Notes: generated from the sequence alone by a model not told the origin. A DNA stretch of 6,083 nt from Nitriliruptoraceae bacterium (GCA_007121975.1 SKJO01000204.1:1-6083), one strand, 5' to 3'. Counted from the stretch's first letter, positions 1-5,926 are shown. Made by a program: numbers and translations.

Positions 1-364
1 CGCCGAGATCGCCGGGCTCGTGCTGGCCCTGCGCAGCCGCGGCCGCGACCTGCTCCTCCGCCTGCACCTGCGCCATGCGCAGCTGGGTCAGCGCCTGGTC
101 GACCTGGCCGGTCAGCTCACCGGTCAGCCGGCTGCGGCCGGCGTCGGTCACGGCGGCGACGAGGTCGATGAGCAGCCGGCCGTCGCGCCGGCCGAGCTTG
201 ACCTGGGCGGCGTTGAGCAGGGCGGAGATGACCTCGGCGACCACCTGGTCCACGGGTGCGGCGCGCAGTTGCGCGACGTAGGCACGGACCTCCTCCTCGG
301 TGGGCTCCTCGGGGTCGGCACCAGCACCGGGTCCGGCGTTCGGGTTGAAGGGGGCGTCGCTCAC
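1..364 (-). CDS. Small conserved protein, DUF1844-like (partial, C-terminus off window)
   Basis: This frame is open from a GTG at 364 to the left edge, giving 121 residues without a stop. The start is supported by AGGAG at 371-375, six bases upstream. The N-terminus (about residues 1-25) is disordered and acidic (ADPEEPTEEEVRAY). About residues 36-98 look all-helical: VDQVVAEVISALLNAAQVKL, then a basic GRRDGR turn, then LLIDLVAAVTDAG, ending in ALTQLRMAQVQ. That pattern (a helix ending in a small-residue/lysine stretch, a short linker, an ID-LVAAV helix, and a final LxQLRxAxVQ) resembles actinobacterial DUF1844 proteins from memory. DUF1844 has no established enzymatic role. There is no signal peptide or membrane segment. 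It is divergent from hisE and separated from it by about 145 bases. That the frame is coding is fairly sure; the family assignment is tentative. Confidence 0.65.
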   Translation of the reverse strand, partial: MSDAPFNPNAGPGAGADPEEPTEEEVRAYVAQLRAAPVDQVVAEVISALLNAAQVKLGRRDGRLLIDLVAAVTDAGRSRLTGELTGQVDQALTQLRMAQVQAEEQVAAAAAQGQHEPGDLG

Positions 365-509
365 CGCGCGCTCCTGCAGGTCGGGATCGGTCGGGCGTGT
401 TCGCACAGACGCCACGAGCCTACCGCTCCCCCTACCCTGCGCGGCCCGTCCGCCCGCCCGACCGGCCGGTGGGGCGACCTGCCGCTGTCGAGCCAACGGA
501 GCACCGAGC
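365..509. promoter_or_regulatory. Divergent intergenic region between the left-edge gene and hisE
   Basis: This stretch should carry the promoters of both divergent genes. On the minus strand TAGGCT (417-422) fits the actinobacterial -10 form TANNNT and would give a leader of about 45 bases, but no good -35 is visible at 16-18 bases. On the plus strand TACCCT (433-438) fits TANNNT for hisE, again without a clear -35. A perfect 10-bp palindrome, ACCGGCCGGT, sits at 461-470, about 40 bases before the hisE start, and could be an operator. In such GC-rich DNA a GC palindrome may be chance. The promoter hexamers are suggestions only. Confidence 0.3.
371..375 (-). promoter_or_regulatory. Ribosome binding site of the left-edge gene
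   Basis: AGGAG on the minus strand lies six bases before the GTG at 364. It decides this start, since the frame has no clear alternative with a comparable ribosome binding site. Confidence 0.6.
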
Positions 510-773
510 GTGAAGACCTTCGAGCAGCTCTTCGCCGAGCTCAGCGACAAGGCCCGTCGTCGCCCCCCGGGGTCGGGCACCGTGGCCGCGCTCGATGCCG
601 GCGTGCACACCATCGGCAAGAAGATCGTCGAGGAGGCCGCGGAGGTCTGGATGGCCGCGGAGCACGAAGGCGACGAGCGGCTCGCCGAGGAGGTCTCGCA
701 GCTGCTCTACCACCTGCAGGTCCTGCTGCTGGCCCGCGGACTGGACCTCGACGACGTCTACGCGCACCTGTAG
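510..773 (+). CDS. hisE: Phosphoribosyl-ATP pyrophosphatase HisE
   Basis: HisE hydrolyses phosphoribosyl-ATP to phosphoribosyl-AMP and pyrophosphate, the second step of histidine biosynthesis, in the cytoplasm. The product is 87 residues, the usual size of the stand-alone enzyme; there is no HisI fusion. It is an all-alpha MazG/HisE-type fold. Residues 22-48 hold SGTVAALDAGVHTIGKKIVEEAAEV, with the first metal motif ExxE at E42/E45. Residues 60-72 hold EEVSQLLYHLQVL, corresponding to the second metal motif, and the C-terminus is LDLDDVYAHL. The GTG at 510 is chosen because GGAG at 498-501 lies eight bases upstream and the protein begins KTFEQLFAEL as HisE does; longer in-frame starts add unrelated sequence. 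The second motif reads ExxQ rather than the textbook ExxD, which I recall also in mycobacterial HisE. hisG, often the next gene in actinobacteria, does not follow; a convergent helD does. Confidence 0.95.
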   Translation: MKTFEQLFAELSDKARRRPPGSGTVAALDAGVHTIGKKIVEEAAEVWMAAEHEGDERLAEEVSQLLYHLQVLLLARGLDLDDVYAHL

Positions 774-795
774 GCGCGCTGCCGGACGGCGCACC

Positions 796-867
796 GGCCG
801 ACACCACGGCCGACACCACGGCAGACATCGCGGCAGACGCCACGGCCGACACCACGGCAGACGCAGG
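796..867. repeat. Six 12-bp tandem repeats between convergent hisE and helD
   Basis: Six consecutive 12-bp units run 796-807, 808-819, 820-831, 832-843, 844-855 and 856-867. Units 1, 2 and 5 are identical (GGCCGACACCAC). The others vary at a few positions (GGCAGACATCGC, GGCAGACGCCAC, GGCAGACGCAGG). The array fills most of the 106-base gap between the ends of hisE (773) and helD (880). A unit plus the first bases of the next can fold as GGCCG, loop ACACCA, CGGCC (796-811), a five-pair GC hairpin. It may therefore act as a bidirectional U-less terminator, which is inference. No T-tract follows on either strand. Confidence 0.85.
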
Positions 868-879
868 TTCCCGGCCGGC

Positions 880-3207
880 TCAGTCCCGCTGCTCGCAGTG
901 GCGCTCCCCCGGGATGCGCACGTCGGGCGCCGCCACGAGCGTGAGCGTGCGGGTCGCCCGGGTCACCGCCACGTACAGCTGACGTAGCCCGATCGCGGTG
1001 CCGTAGGCCCCACCCGACGCCGACCCGGCGATCACGTCGGGGGCGAGCACCACCACGTCGTCGAACTCCAGACCCTTGGCGGTGCGGGCGTCGAGCACGA
1101 CCATCCGCTGCTCGCTGCCGTCGCCGAGCTGCCCGACGGCAGAACGCACGGCGTCGCGCACCGCCGCGTCCGTTGGGTCGCGCTCGACGGCCGGGACGAT
1201 CACCGCCAGGGTTCCGTCGCGGGCGCCGAGCCGTTCGACGACCACCTGCGCGACCGCGGCGAGCAGGTCACGGCGACGCAGCAGCCAGGGACGCTCCCCG
1301 ACCTCACGCACCGCGGCGGGCAGCCCCGCGGGATCGCTGCCCGCCGCGCGCAGCACGTCGCGGGCGACCAGGGCGATCTCGCTGGGCGTGCGGTAGTTGA
1401 CCCCGAGCTCGCGGTGCACGACCTCGCGCCGGCCGATGGCGGCCGCGACCTCGTCCCAGCCGGCATCGTCCGCCCGGCTGCGCTGTGCGAGGTCCCCGAC
1501 CACCGTCCAGGACGCGTACGGACCTCGTCGGGCGATCATGCGCCACTGCAGCGGCGTGAGATCCTGCGCCTCGTCGACGACGACGTGGGCGAAGTCGCGG
1601 TAGCTGGGGTCGGCGACCTCGGGGCGTGCCACCTCGACACGCAGATCGTCGCTGAGCAGCCGGATCCCCCCGTCGTCGGCGGGGTGTCGCGTGCCCGATC
1701 CCCGAGCGCCGGGGCCCCGGGCGCCCGATCCCGCCGTACCCGGCCGGGCTGCGGTGTCCTCGGCGCTCGCGGCGGCCTGCGGGCCGAGCAGGGTGTCGAC
1801 CTCGTCGAGCAGCGCCACGTCGTCGATCGTCCAGCCTTCGGCGGCGTCCCAGGCGGCCCGCAGCTGCCCGACCTCGGCCGCCGACAGCAGACCTTCGGCC
1901 AGGGGCACCAGGTCGACCTCCCCGCGGGCCAACGGGCCGAGCACCCGCTCGGCGGTGGTCGGCGGCCAGAAGCAGCGGCGCAGCATGATCACCGCCGCGG
2001 TCTCATCGAGGATCGCGGCGAAGTCGGTCTCGGCGTGCTCGTCGGGGGCCGAGCCGCCCCCGGCTCGGTGGCGGTCCCGCCACCGACGCCACAGCAGCGC
2101 CACCAGCGAGGTGTCGGCGACGGCGGCCCGCGCGTGGTAGCTGCGCTCCCCCGACCCCTCGACCGCGACCCGCTCCAGCAGCCGGGTGCGCAGCCGCTCG
2201 AGGTCGGCTCCGGAGACCTCGACGGTGGTCCCGGCCACGGTGATGCGGGTCGCCGGCGGCAGCGGTGGGCGGGTGGCGGCCAGCAGCCGCCGGGTCAGCT
2301 CGGCCAACTCCGCCCGGCCCTTGATCGCCGCCACCTCGAGGTCGTCCCAGCCGTCGATATCGATACCGGTGGGGGCGAAGGCCGCCAGTGGCCGCTGCAC
2401 GACCCGGTCCTCCCCCAGCGAGGGCAGCACCCGGGCGGTGTACTCGGTGAAGGCCCGCGACGGGCCGACCACCAGCACCCCGCGGCCCTCGAAGCGCTCC
2501 CGGTCGCCGTAGAGCAGGTAGGCGACCCGGTGCAGGGCGACCACGGTCTTGCCGGTGCCCGGCCCGCCCGAGACGATCAGCGTGCCCGAGGCCGGCGCCC
2601 GGATGATGCGGTCCTGGTCGCCCTGGATCGTCGCCACGATGTCGCGCATGCGTCCGGTGCGGGTCCGCGACAGCGCGGCGAGCAGCGCGCCCTGCCCGGT
2701 CACGGCGGTGAGCCCGAGCCGGTCGGCGGCCTCGGCGTCGAGCACCTCGTCGTCGAGGTCGAGGACCTTGGGTCCCCGCGTCACCAGCGTGCGGCGCCGC
2801 GCGACGTCCATCGGATCGGCCGCGGTGGCCTGATAGAACGCGGCCGAGGCCGGCGCCCGCCAGTCCACCAGCAGCACGTCGCGATCCTCGTCGACGACCG
2901 AGACCCGGCCGATGTGCAGCGTGTCGGGTTCGCCGCCGCCAGCATCGAGGTCGAGGCGGCCGAAGGCGAGCGACTCGATGTCCCCGAAGGTGTAGCGCGC
3001 CGCCCGGCTGGCGTGGTGGTGGGCGGTGACGTCCCGCTCGAAGCGGGCCTGGAAGGTCGAGCCGGAGCGGTCCGCGCCCGCCTCGAGCGCGCGCTCGTCG
3101 GCCCGGCGGCGCAACTCCTCGACGCGGTCGTGCACCCGCTCGAGGTGAGCCTCCTCCGCCGCGATGGCCTGCTGCTTGGCGGTGGTGCGCGGGGTGGTGG
3201 GGCTCAC
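880..3207 (-). CDS. helD: HelD-type RNA polymerase-associated helicase (class II-like)
   Basis: HelD is a UvrD/Rep-like superfamily 1 ATPase that binds RNA polymerase and releases it from stalled or non-productive complexes. The product is 775 residues, near the size of mycobacterial HelD. Residues about 10-70 form a charged coiled-coil-like arm (KQQAIAAEEAHLERVHDRVE), expected to enter the secondary channel. DWRAPASAAFY lies at 115-125 and TIQGDQDRIIRAP at 193-205. Walker A GGPGTGKT is 214-221 and Walker B VVVDEAQ is 542-548, followed by LTPLQWRMIARR and VVGDLAQ. Late motifs are LGVNYRTPSEI (601-611), TAKGLEFDDVVVL (709-721) and LYVAVTRATR (744-753), so all ATPase motifs are intact. About residues 476-512 are a Gly/Ala/Arg/Pro-rich insert just before Walker B. 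The GTG start overlaps the ribH stop (GTGA) and no good ribosome binding site precedes it, so translation is probably coupled to ribH. Longer upstream in-frame sequence is the antisense-like shadow of ribH. Confidence 0.94.
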   Translation of the reverse strand: MSPTTPRTTAKQQAIAAEEAHLERVHDRVEELRRRADERALEAGADRSGSTFQARFERDVTAHHHASRAARYTFGDIESLAFGRLDLDAGGGEPDTLHIGRVSVVDEDRDVLLVDWRAPASAAFYQATAADPMDVARRRTLVTRGPKVLDLDDEVLDAEAADRLGLTAVTGQGALLAALSRTRTGRMRDIVATIQGDQDRIIRAPASGTLIVSGGPGTGKTVVALHRVAYLLYGDRERFEGRGVLVVGPSRAFTEYTARVLPSLGEDRVVQRPLAAFAPTGIDIDGWDDLEVAAIKGRAELAELTRRLLAATRPPLPPATRITVAGTTVEVSGADLERLRTRLLERVAVEGSGERSYHARAAVADTSLVALLWRRWRDRHRAGGGSAPDEHAETDFAAILDETAAVIMLRRCFWPPTTAERVLGPLARGEVDLVPLAEGLLSAAEVGQLRAAWDAAEGWTIDDVALLDEVDTLLGPQAAASAEDTAARPGTAGSGARGPGARGSGTRHPADDGGIRLLSDDLRVEVARPEVADPSYRDFAHVVVDEAQDLTPLQWRMIARRGPYASWTVVGDLAQRSRADDAGWDEVAAAIGRREVVHRELGVNYRTPSEIALVARDVLRAAGSDPAGLPAAVREVGERPWLLRRRDLLAAVAQVVVERLGARDGTLAVIVPAVERDPTDAAVRDAVRSAVGQLGDGSEQRMVVLDARTAKGLEFDDVVVLAPDVIAGSASGGAYGTAIGLRQLYVAVTRATRTLTLVAAPDVRIPGERHCEQRD

Positions 3208-3674
3208 AGCTGGTGCAGGACCCGGACGGTCTCGACGGCGGCGAGCGCGGCGTCGGCGCCCTTGTTGCCGAGCTTGCCGCCGGAGCGTTCGACCGCCTGG
3301 TCCCAGCTGTCGGTGGTCAGCACGCCGAACCCGACGGGACGTCCGTGGGTCCGCGCCACCTCGGAGCAGGCCGAGGCGGCCGCGCCGGCGACGTAGTCGA
3401 AGTGGGGCGTCGCGCCCCGCACGACACAGCCGAGCGCCACCAGGGCGTCGTAGCGACCGCTGCCCGCCAGCCGTTCGAGCACGACCGGCAGGTCGAAGGC
3501 TCCCGGGACCCACACGACCGTCAGGTCGCTGCGCTGGGCGCCGTGGCGGACCAGCGCTTCGACGGCGCCGTCGACCAGGTGGGCGACGACCGCCTCGTTG
3601 AAGCGGGCGGCCACGATGCCGACCCTGAGGCCGGTCGCGTCGAGCCCACCCCGGTGGATGCTGACCTCGCTCAC
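3204..3674 (-). CDS. ribH: 6,7-dimethyl-8-ribityllumazine synthase (lumazine synthase)
   Basis: RibH condenses 5-amino-6-ribitylamino-uracil with 3,4-dihydroxy-2-butanone 4-phosphate to lumazine, the penultimate riboflavin step. The product is 156 residues, the normal length. Visible motifs are AARFNEAVV (22-30) for substrate binding, VPGAFDLP (57-64), GCVVRGATPHFDYV (82-95) with the catalytic-type His91, FGVLTTD (116-122), and ERSGGKLGNKGADAAL (129-144) for phosphate binding. GGKLGN comes close to the G(T/G)K(A/H)GN kink motif linked to 60-mer icosahedral assembly, so a capsid is plausible. The GTG at 3674 is preferred because GGGAGGG at 3683-3689 lies eight bases upstream. The GTG at 3680, two codons earlier, is only two bases from that site. 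The gene follows ribBA by about 71 bases and its stop overlaps the helD start. Confidence 0.96.
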   Translation of the reverse strand: MSEVSIHRGGLDATGLRVGIVAARFNEAVVAHLVDGAVEALVRHGAQRSDLTVVWVPGAFDLPVVLERLAGSGRYDALVALGCVVRGATPHFDYVAGAAASACSEVARTHGRPVGFGVLTTDSWDQAVERSGGKLGNKGADAALAAVETVRVLHQL

Positions 3675-3682
3675 CTGCACTG

Positions 3683-3689
3683 CCCTCCC
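3683..3689 (-). promoter_or_regulatory. Ribosome binding site of ribH
   Basis: GGGAGGG on the minus strand is two bases from a first GTG (3680) and eight from a second (3674). Normal spacing favours the second start, giving a protein that begins MSEVSIHRGG. The strong site suggests ribH is translated independently of ribBA, unlike ribBA and helD, which overlap their upstream genes. Confidence 0.6.
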
Positions 3690-3697
3690 GCGTGATC

Positions 3698-3711
3698 GGC
3701 CGCTGCCGGCC
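3698..3711 (-). other. Small intercistronic hairpin before ribH
   Basis: In the ribBA-ribH gap the sequence GGCCG CTGC CGGCC is a perfect five-pair GC stem with a four-base loop, ending about nine bases before the ribH ribosome binding site on the transcript. A separate short inverted repeat, CTGCC T GGCAG, lies at 3731-3741. Either could mark a processing or attenuation point between the two overlapping gene pairs. Short GC stems are common by chance here, so the functional reading is weak. Confidence 0.3.
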
Positions 3712-3745
3712 CCTCAGGCGGCGGCGCGTGCTGCCTGGCAGACCC

Positions 3746-5125
3746 TCAGCGGGCCGCCTTGCCGTGGTCGGCCGGGCCCGCAGCCTGCGCGGGCACCGTG
3801 TCGGTCTCGGGTTCCTCGGGGGGCGGCGGGGCCATGCCCACCCCCCGGTAGCGTTGCACAGCCGGCGGGGCCGTGCGCCGCTGCTTGGCGATGTCACCGA
3901 CCCCGGTGGAGGTCGGTAGGTCGGTGCCCGACAGCTCGTGGCCCATCCGCGCCGCCTTGGTCTGCAGGTAGCGCTCGTTGGCGTCGTTGGGCAGCACCTC
4001 GACCGGCACCCGGTCGACGATCGACAGCCCGAAACCGTTGAGCGCCGCCCGCTTCTCCGGGTTGTTGGTCAGCAGGCGCAGGGTCGACAGGCCGAGATCG
4101 GCCAGGATCATGGCCCCGGTGCCGTAGTCGCGTGCGTCGGCGGGCAGCCCGAGCGCCAGGTTGGCGTCCACGGTGTCCGCCCCGTTGTCCTGCAGCTCGT
4201 AGGCCTGCAGCTTGTGCAGCAGCCCGATGCCGCGCCCCTCGTGGCCGCGCAGGTAGACCACCACACCCTCGCCCTCGTCGGCGATGCGGGCCATGGCCAG
4301 GTCCAGCTGCGCCCCGCAATCGCAGCGCAGCGAGCGGAACACGTCGCCGGTGAGGCACTCGGAGTGCATCCGCACCAGCACGTCGGGCTTGCCCTCCGGC
4401 CGGCCGCAGATCAGCGCCATCGACTCTGCGCCGTCGGCGCTCGAGCGGTAGCCCACCATCCGCCACGGACCGTAGGGGGTGGGCAGCTTGGCCTCGGCGA
4501 CCCGCTCGATGAAGTGCTCGCGCTCCCGGCGGTAGGCGACGAGGTCGGCGATGGTGACCATGAGCAGGTCGTGCTCGGCAGCGAAGACCTCGAGCTCGGG
4601 GACCCGGGCCATGCTCCCATCGACGTTGACGACCTCGGCGATCACCCCGGCCGGGTGGCGGCCGGCGAGCCGTGCGAGGTCCACGGCGGCCTCGGTGTGT
4701 CCCGGGCGGCGCAGCACGCCGCCGGGCGCGTAGCGCAGCGGGAACACGTGGCCCGGGCGCTGCAGGTCCTCGGCGGTGGAGTTCGGGTCGGCCAGCACCT
4801 GGCAGGTCCGGGCCCGGTCGGCCGCCGAGATCCCCGTCGAGGTGCCTGCGGTGGCGTCGACGCTGACCGTGTAGGCGGTGCCCTTGGGATCCTGGTTCTG
4901 CGCCACCATCAGCGGCAGCTCGAGGCGATCGAGGTCCTCGCCGAGCATCGGCACGCACACCACGCCGCTGGTGTGGTTGATGAGGAAGGCGAGCTGCGCG
5001 GTGCTGACCGCGTCCGCGGCCAGCACCAGGTCGCCCTCGTTCTCCCGGTCCTCGTCGTCGACCACCAGCACCATGCCGCCGTCGCGGATGACCGCCACGG
5101 CCTCATCGATGGTGGCGAAGCTCAT
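3746..5125 (-). CDS. ribBA: Bifunctional 3,4-dihydroxy-2-butanone 4-phosphate synthase / GTP cyclohydrolase II
   Basis: This fusion makes both riboflavin precursors in the cytoplasm: dihydroxybutanone phosphate from ribulose 5-phosphate, and the diaminopyrimidine from GTP. Residues about 1-200 are the RibB domain, with DDEDRENEGD (23-32), STGISAADRA (96-105), RRPGHTEAAVDL (139-150) and the conserved Glu164 in AEVVNVDG. Residues about 205-395 are the RibA domain, with zinc ligands C257, C268 and C270 in SECLTGDVFRSLRCDCG. It also has LRGHEGRGIGLL (292-303), AYELQDNGADTV (308-319), ARDYGTGA (331-338) and LLTNNPEK (351-358). Both active sites look intact. The product is 459 residues, longer than the usual 400-430. 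The excess is a tail from about residue 400, Pro/Ala/Glu-rich near the end (MAPPPPEEPE). The ATG at 5125 overlaps the ribE stop (ATGA), with GGAG at 5133-5136 seven bases upstream. Confidence 0.97.
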   Translation of the reverse strand: MSFATIDEAVAVIRDGGMVLVVDDEDRENEGDLVLAADAVSTAQLAFLINHTSGVVCVPMLGEDLDRLELPLMVAQNQDPKGTAYTVSVDATAGTSTGISAADRARTCQVLADPNSTAEDLQRPGHVFPLRYAPGGVLRRPGHTEAAVDLARLAGRHPAGVIAEVVNVDGSMARVPELEVFAAEHDLLMVTIADLVAYRREREHFIERVAEAKLPTPYGPWRMVGYRSSADGAESMALICGRPEGKPDVLVRMHSECLTGDVFRSLRCDCGAQLDLAMARIADEGEGVVVYLRGHEGRGIGLLHKLQAYELQDNGADTVDANLALGLPADARDYGTGAMILADLGLSTLRLLTNNPEKRAALNGFGLSIVDRVPVEVLPNDANERYLQTKAARMGHELSGTDLPTSTGVGDIAKQRRTAPPAVQRYRGVGMAPPPPEEPETDTVPAQAAGPADHGKAAR

Positions 5126-5841
5126 GCCGGGTCTCCATGAGGCGCGACCGGGGCAGGGTCAGGGGCAGGGTCCGGGGCCGGGTCCGGCTGCTGGGCAGCG
5201 GCCGGGGGCACACCGGAAGCCAGATCCGCCGGCACGTAGGGCGAGCCCGCCCCGCCGGCCAGCAGCCGCTCGACGTACTTGGCGACGACATCGACCTCGA
5301 GGTTGACGCGGTCGCCGGGCCCGCGCTCCCCGAAGGTGGTGACCTCGAGGGTGTGGGGGATCAACCCGATGCGCAGCACGCCATCGTCGGTGACGTCCAC
5401 GATCGTGAGACTGGTGCCGTCCACCGTCACCGAGCCCTTGGGCACGAGGTAACGGGCGAGCTCGGTCGGCGCCCGCACGGTCACGAACACCGTGCCGGGC
5501 AGCTCCTCCCGGTCGATGACCTCGCCGACCGCGTCGACGTGGCCCTGCACGAGGTGGCCGCCGAACCGGGTGTCGGCCCGCATGGCCCGCTCGAGGTTGA
5601 CGCCGTCACCGACCTTCAGGTCGCCGAGCGCGGTCGCTGCGAGCGTGGCCGCCATCAGGTCCGCGGTGAAGCCGTCGCCGGGCAGCGTGGTCACGGTCAG
5701 GCAGCAGCCGGCGACCGCGATGGAGTCGCCGATGTGGGTGCCCTCGCGCACCTGCGCACAGGCGATGTGCAGGCGGGCGTGACCATCCGCCACGTCGATG
5801 GCGGTGACGCGGCCGATCTCCTCGACGATGCCGGTGAACAT
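5122..5841 (-). CDS. ribE: Riboflavin synthase (alpha chain)
   Basis: Riboflavin synthase dismutates two 6,7-dimethyl-8-ribityllumazine molecules to riboflavin and the ribitylaminopyrimidine that RibH reuses. The protein starts MFTGIVEEIG, the hallmark N-terminus, and has the two repeated lumazine-binding barrels. The first holds GDSIAVAGCCLTVT (38-51), VNLERA (81-86) and RFGGHLVQGHVDAVG (92-106). The second holds KGSVTVDGTSLTI (135-147), IPHTLEVTT (161-169) and GDRVNLEVDVVAKYVERLL (176-194). The usual enzyme ends near there at about 200 residues. This one runs to 239 with a low-complexity tail containing three PDPA repeats. The ATG at 5841 is chosen for the family N-terminus and a perfect AGGAGG at 5846-5851; an upstream in-frame extension reads through the tandem-repeat leader and is not real. 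It is the first gene of the ribE-ribBA-ribH-helD cluster. Confidence 0.97.
   Translation of the reverse strand: MFTGIVEEIGRVTAIDVADGHARLHIACAQVREGTHIGDSIAVAGCCLTVTTLPGDGFTADLMAATLAATALGDLKVGDGVNLERAMRADTRFGGHLVQGHVDAVGEVIDREELPGTVFVTVRAPTELARYLVPKGSVTVDGTSLTIVDVTDDGVLRIGLIPHTLEVTTFGERGPGDRVNLEVDVVAKYVERLLAGGAGSPYVPADLASGVPPAAAQQPDPAPDPAPDPAPVAPHGDPA
5150..5185 (-). repeat. 12-bp coding repeat in the ribE tail (PDPA repeats)
   Basis: Three tandem 12-bp units, 5150-5161, 5162-5173 and 5174-5185, differ by one or two bases each. Read in the ribE frame they encode the PDPA repeats near the C-terminus. They lie outside the conserved riboflavin synthase fold, so they look like a slippage-expanded, disordered tail. 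Confidence 0.8.
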
Positions 5842-5845
5842 CGAA

Positions 5846-5851
5846 CCTCCT
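5846..5851 (-). promoter_or_regulatory. Ribosome binding site of ribE
   Basis: A perfect AGGAGG lies four bases before the ATG at 5841. It fixes the ribE start and rejects the longer in-frame extension that reads through the tandem repeats upstream. It is the strongest ribosome binding site in the window. Confidence 0.85.
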
Positions 5852-5859
5852 GGGCGGCG

Positions 5860-5912
5860 CTGGTGCGGGTCTGGTGCGGGTCTGGTGCGGGTCTGGTGCG
5901 GGTCTGGTGCGG
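5860..5912. repeat. 11-bp tandem repeat in the ribE leader
   Basis: Four perfect copies of CTGGTGCGGGT (5860-5870, 5871-5881, 5882-5892, 5893-5903) are followed by a nine-base partial copy (5904-5912). The array fills half of the 106-base gap between the upstream gene's stop and ribE, and ends nine bases before the ribE ribosome binding site. The 11-bp period is not a multiple of three, so it is not coding in one repeated frame. It is close to one helical turn, so repeated protein sites would face the same side of the helix. It could equally be a neutral slippage tract. No FMN riboswitch core is recognisable here. Confidence 0.9.
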
Positions 5913-5926
5913 ACCTGCGGATGGGC

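Noticed and set aside
397..406. LexA/SOS-box-like sequence GTGTTCGCAC
   Set aside because: Only one half-site resembles an actinobacterial SOS box; the matching CGAAC half at proper spacing is absent.
20..982. Long plus-strand open frame of 320 codons
   Set aside because: It crosses the antisense of the left-edge gene, a second frame of hisE and the repeat array; its composition is Arg/Gly/Ala-rich shadow sequence of high-GC DNA.
1414..3396. 660-codon plus-strand open frame opposite helD
   Set aside because: It is antisense to a gene with all HelD motifs intact and has no recognisable domain; long antisense frames are expected at this GC content.
3208..3897. N-terminal extension of helD to an upstream ATG at 3897
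   Set aside because: The extra residues overlap all of ribH in another frame, are Arg/Pro-rich without family similarity, and the GTG at 3207 gives a normal HelD N-terminus.
3938..5140. 400-codon plus-strand open frame opposite ribBA
   Set aside because: It is antisense to the clearly conserved ribBA; its His/Val/Gln-rich composition is typical of a complementary-frame shadow.
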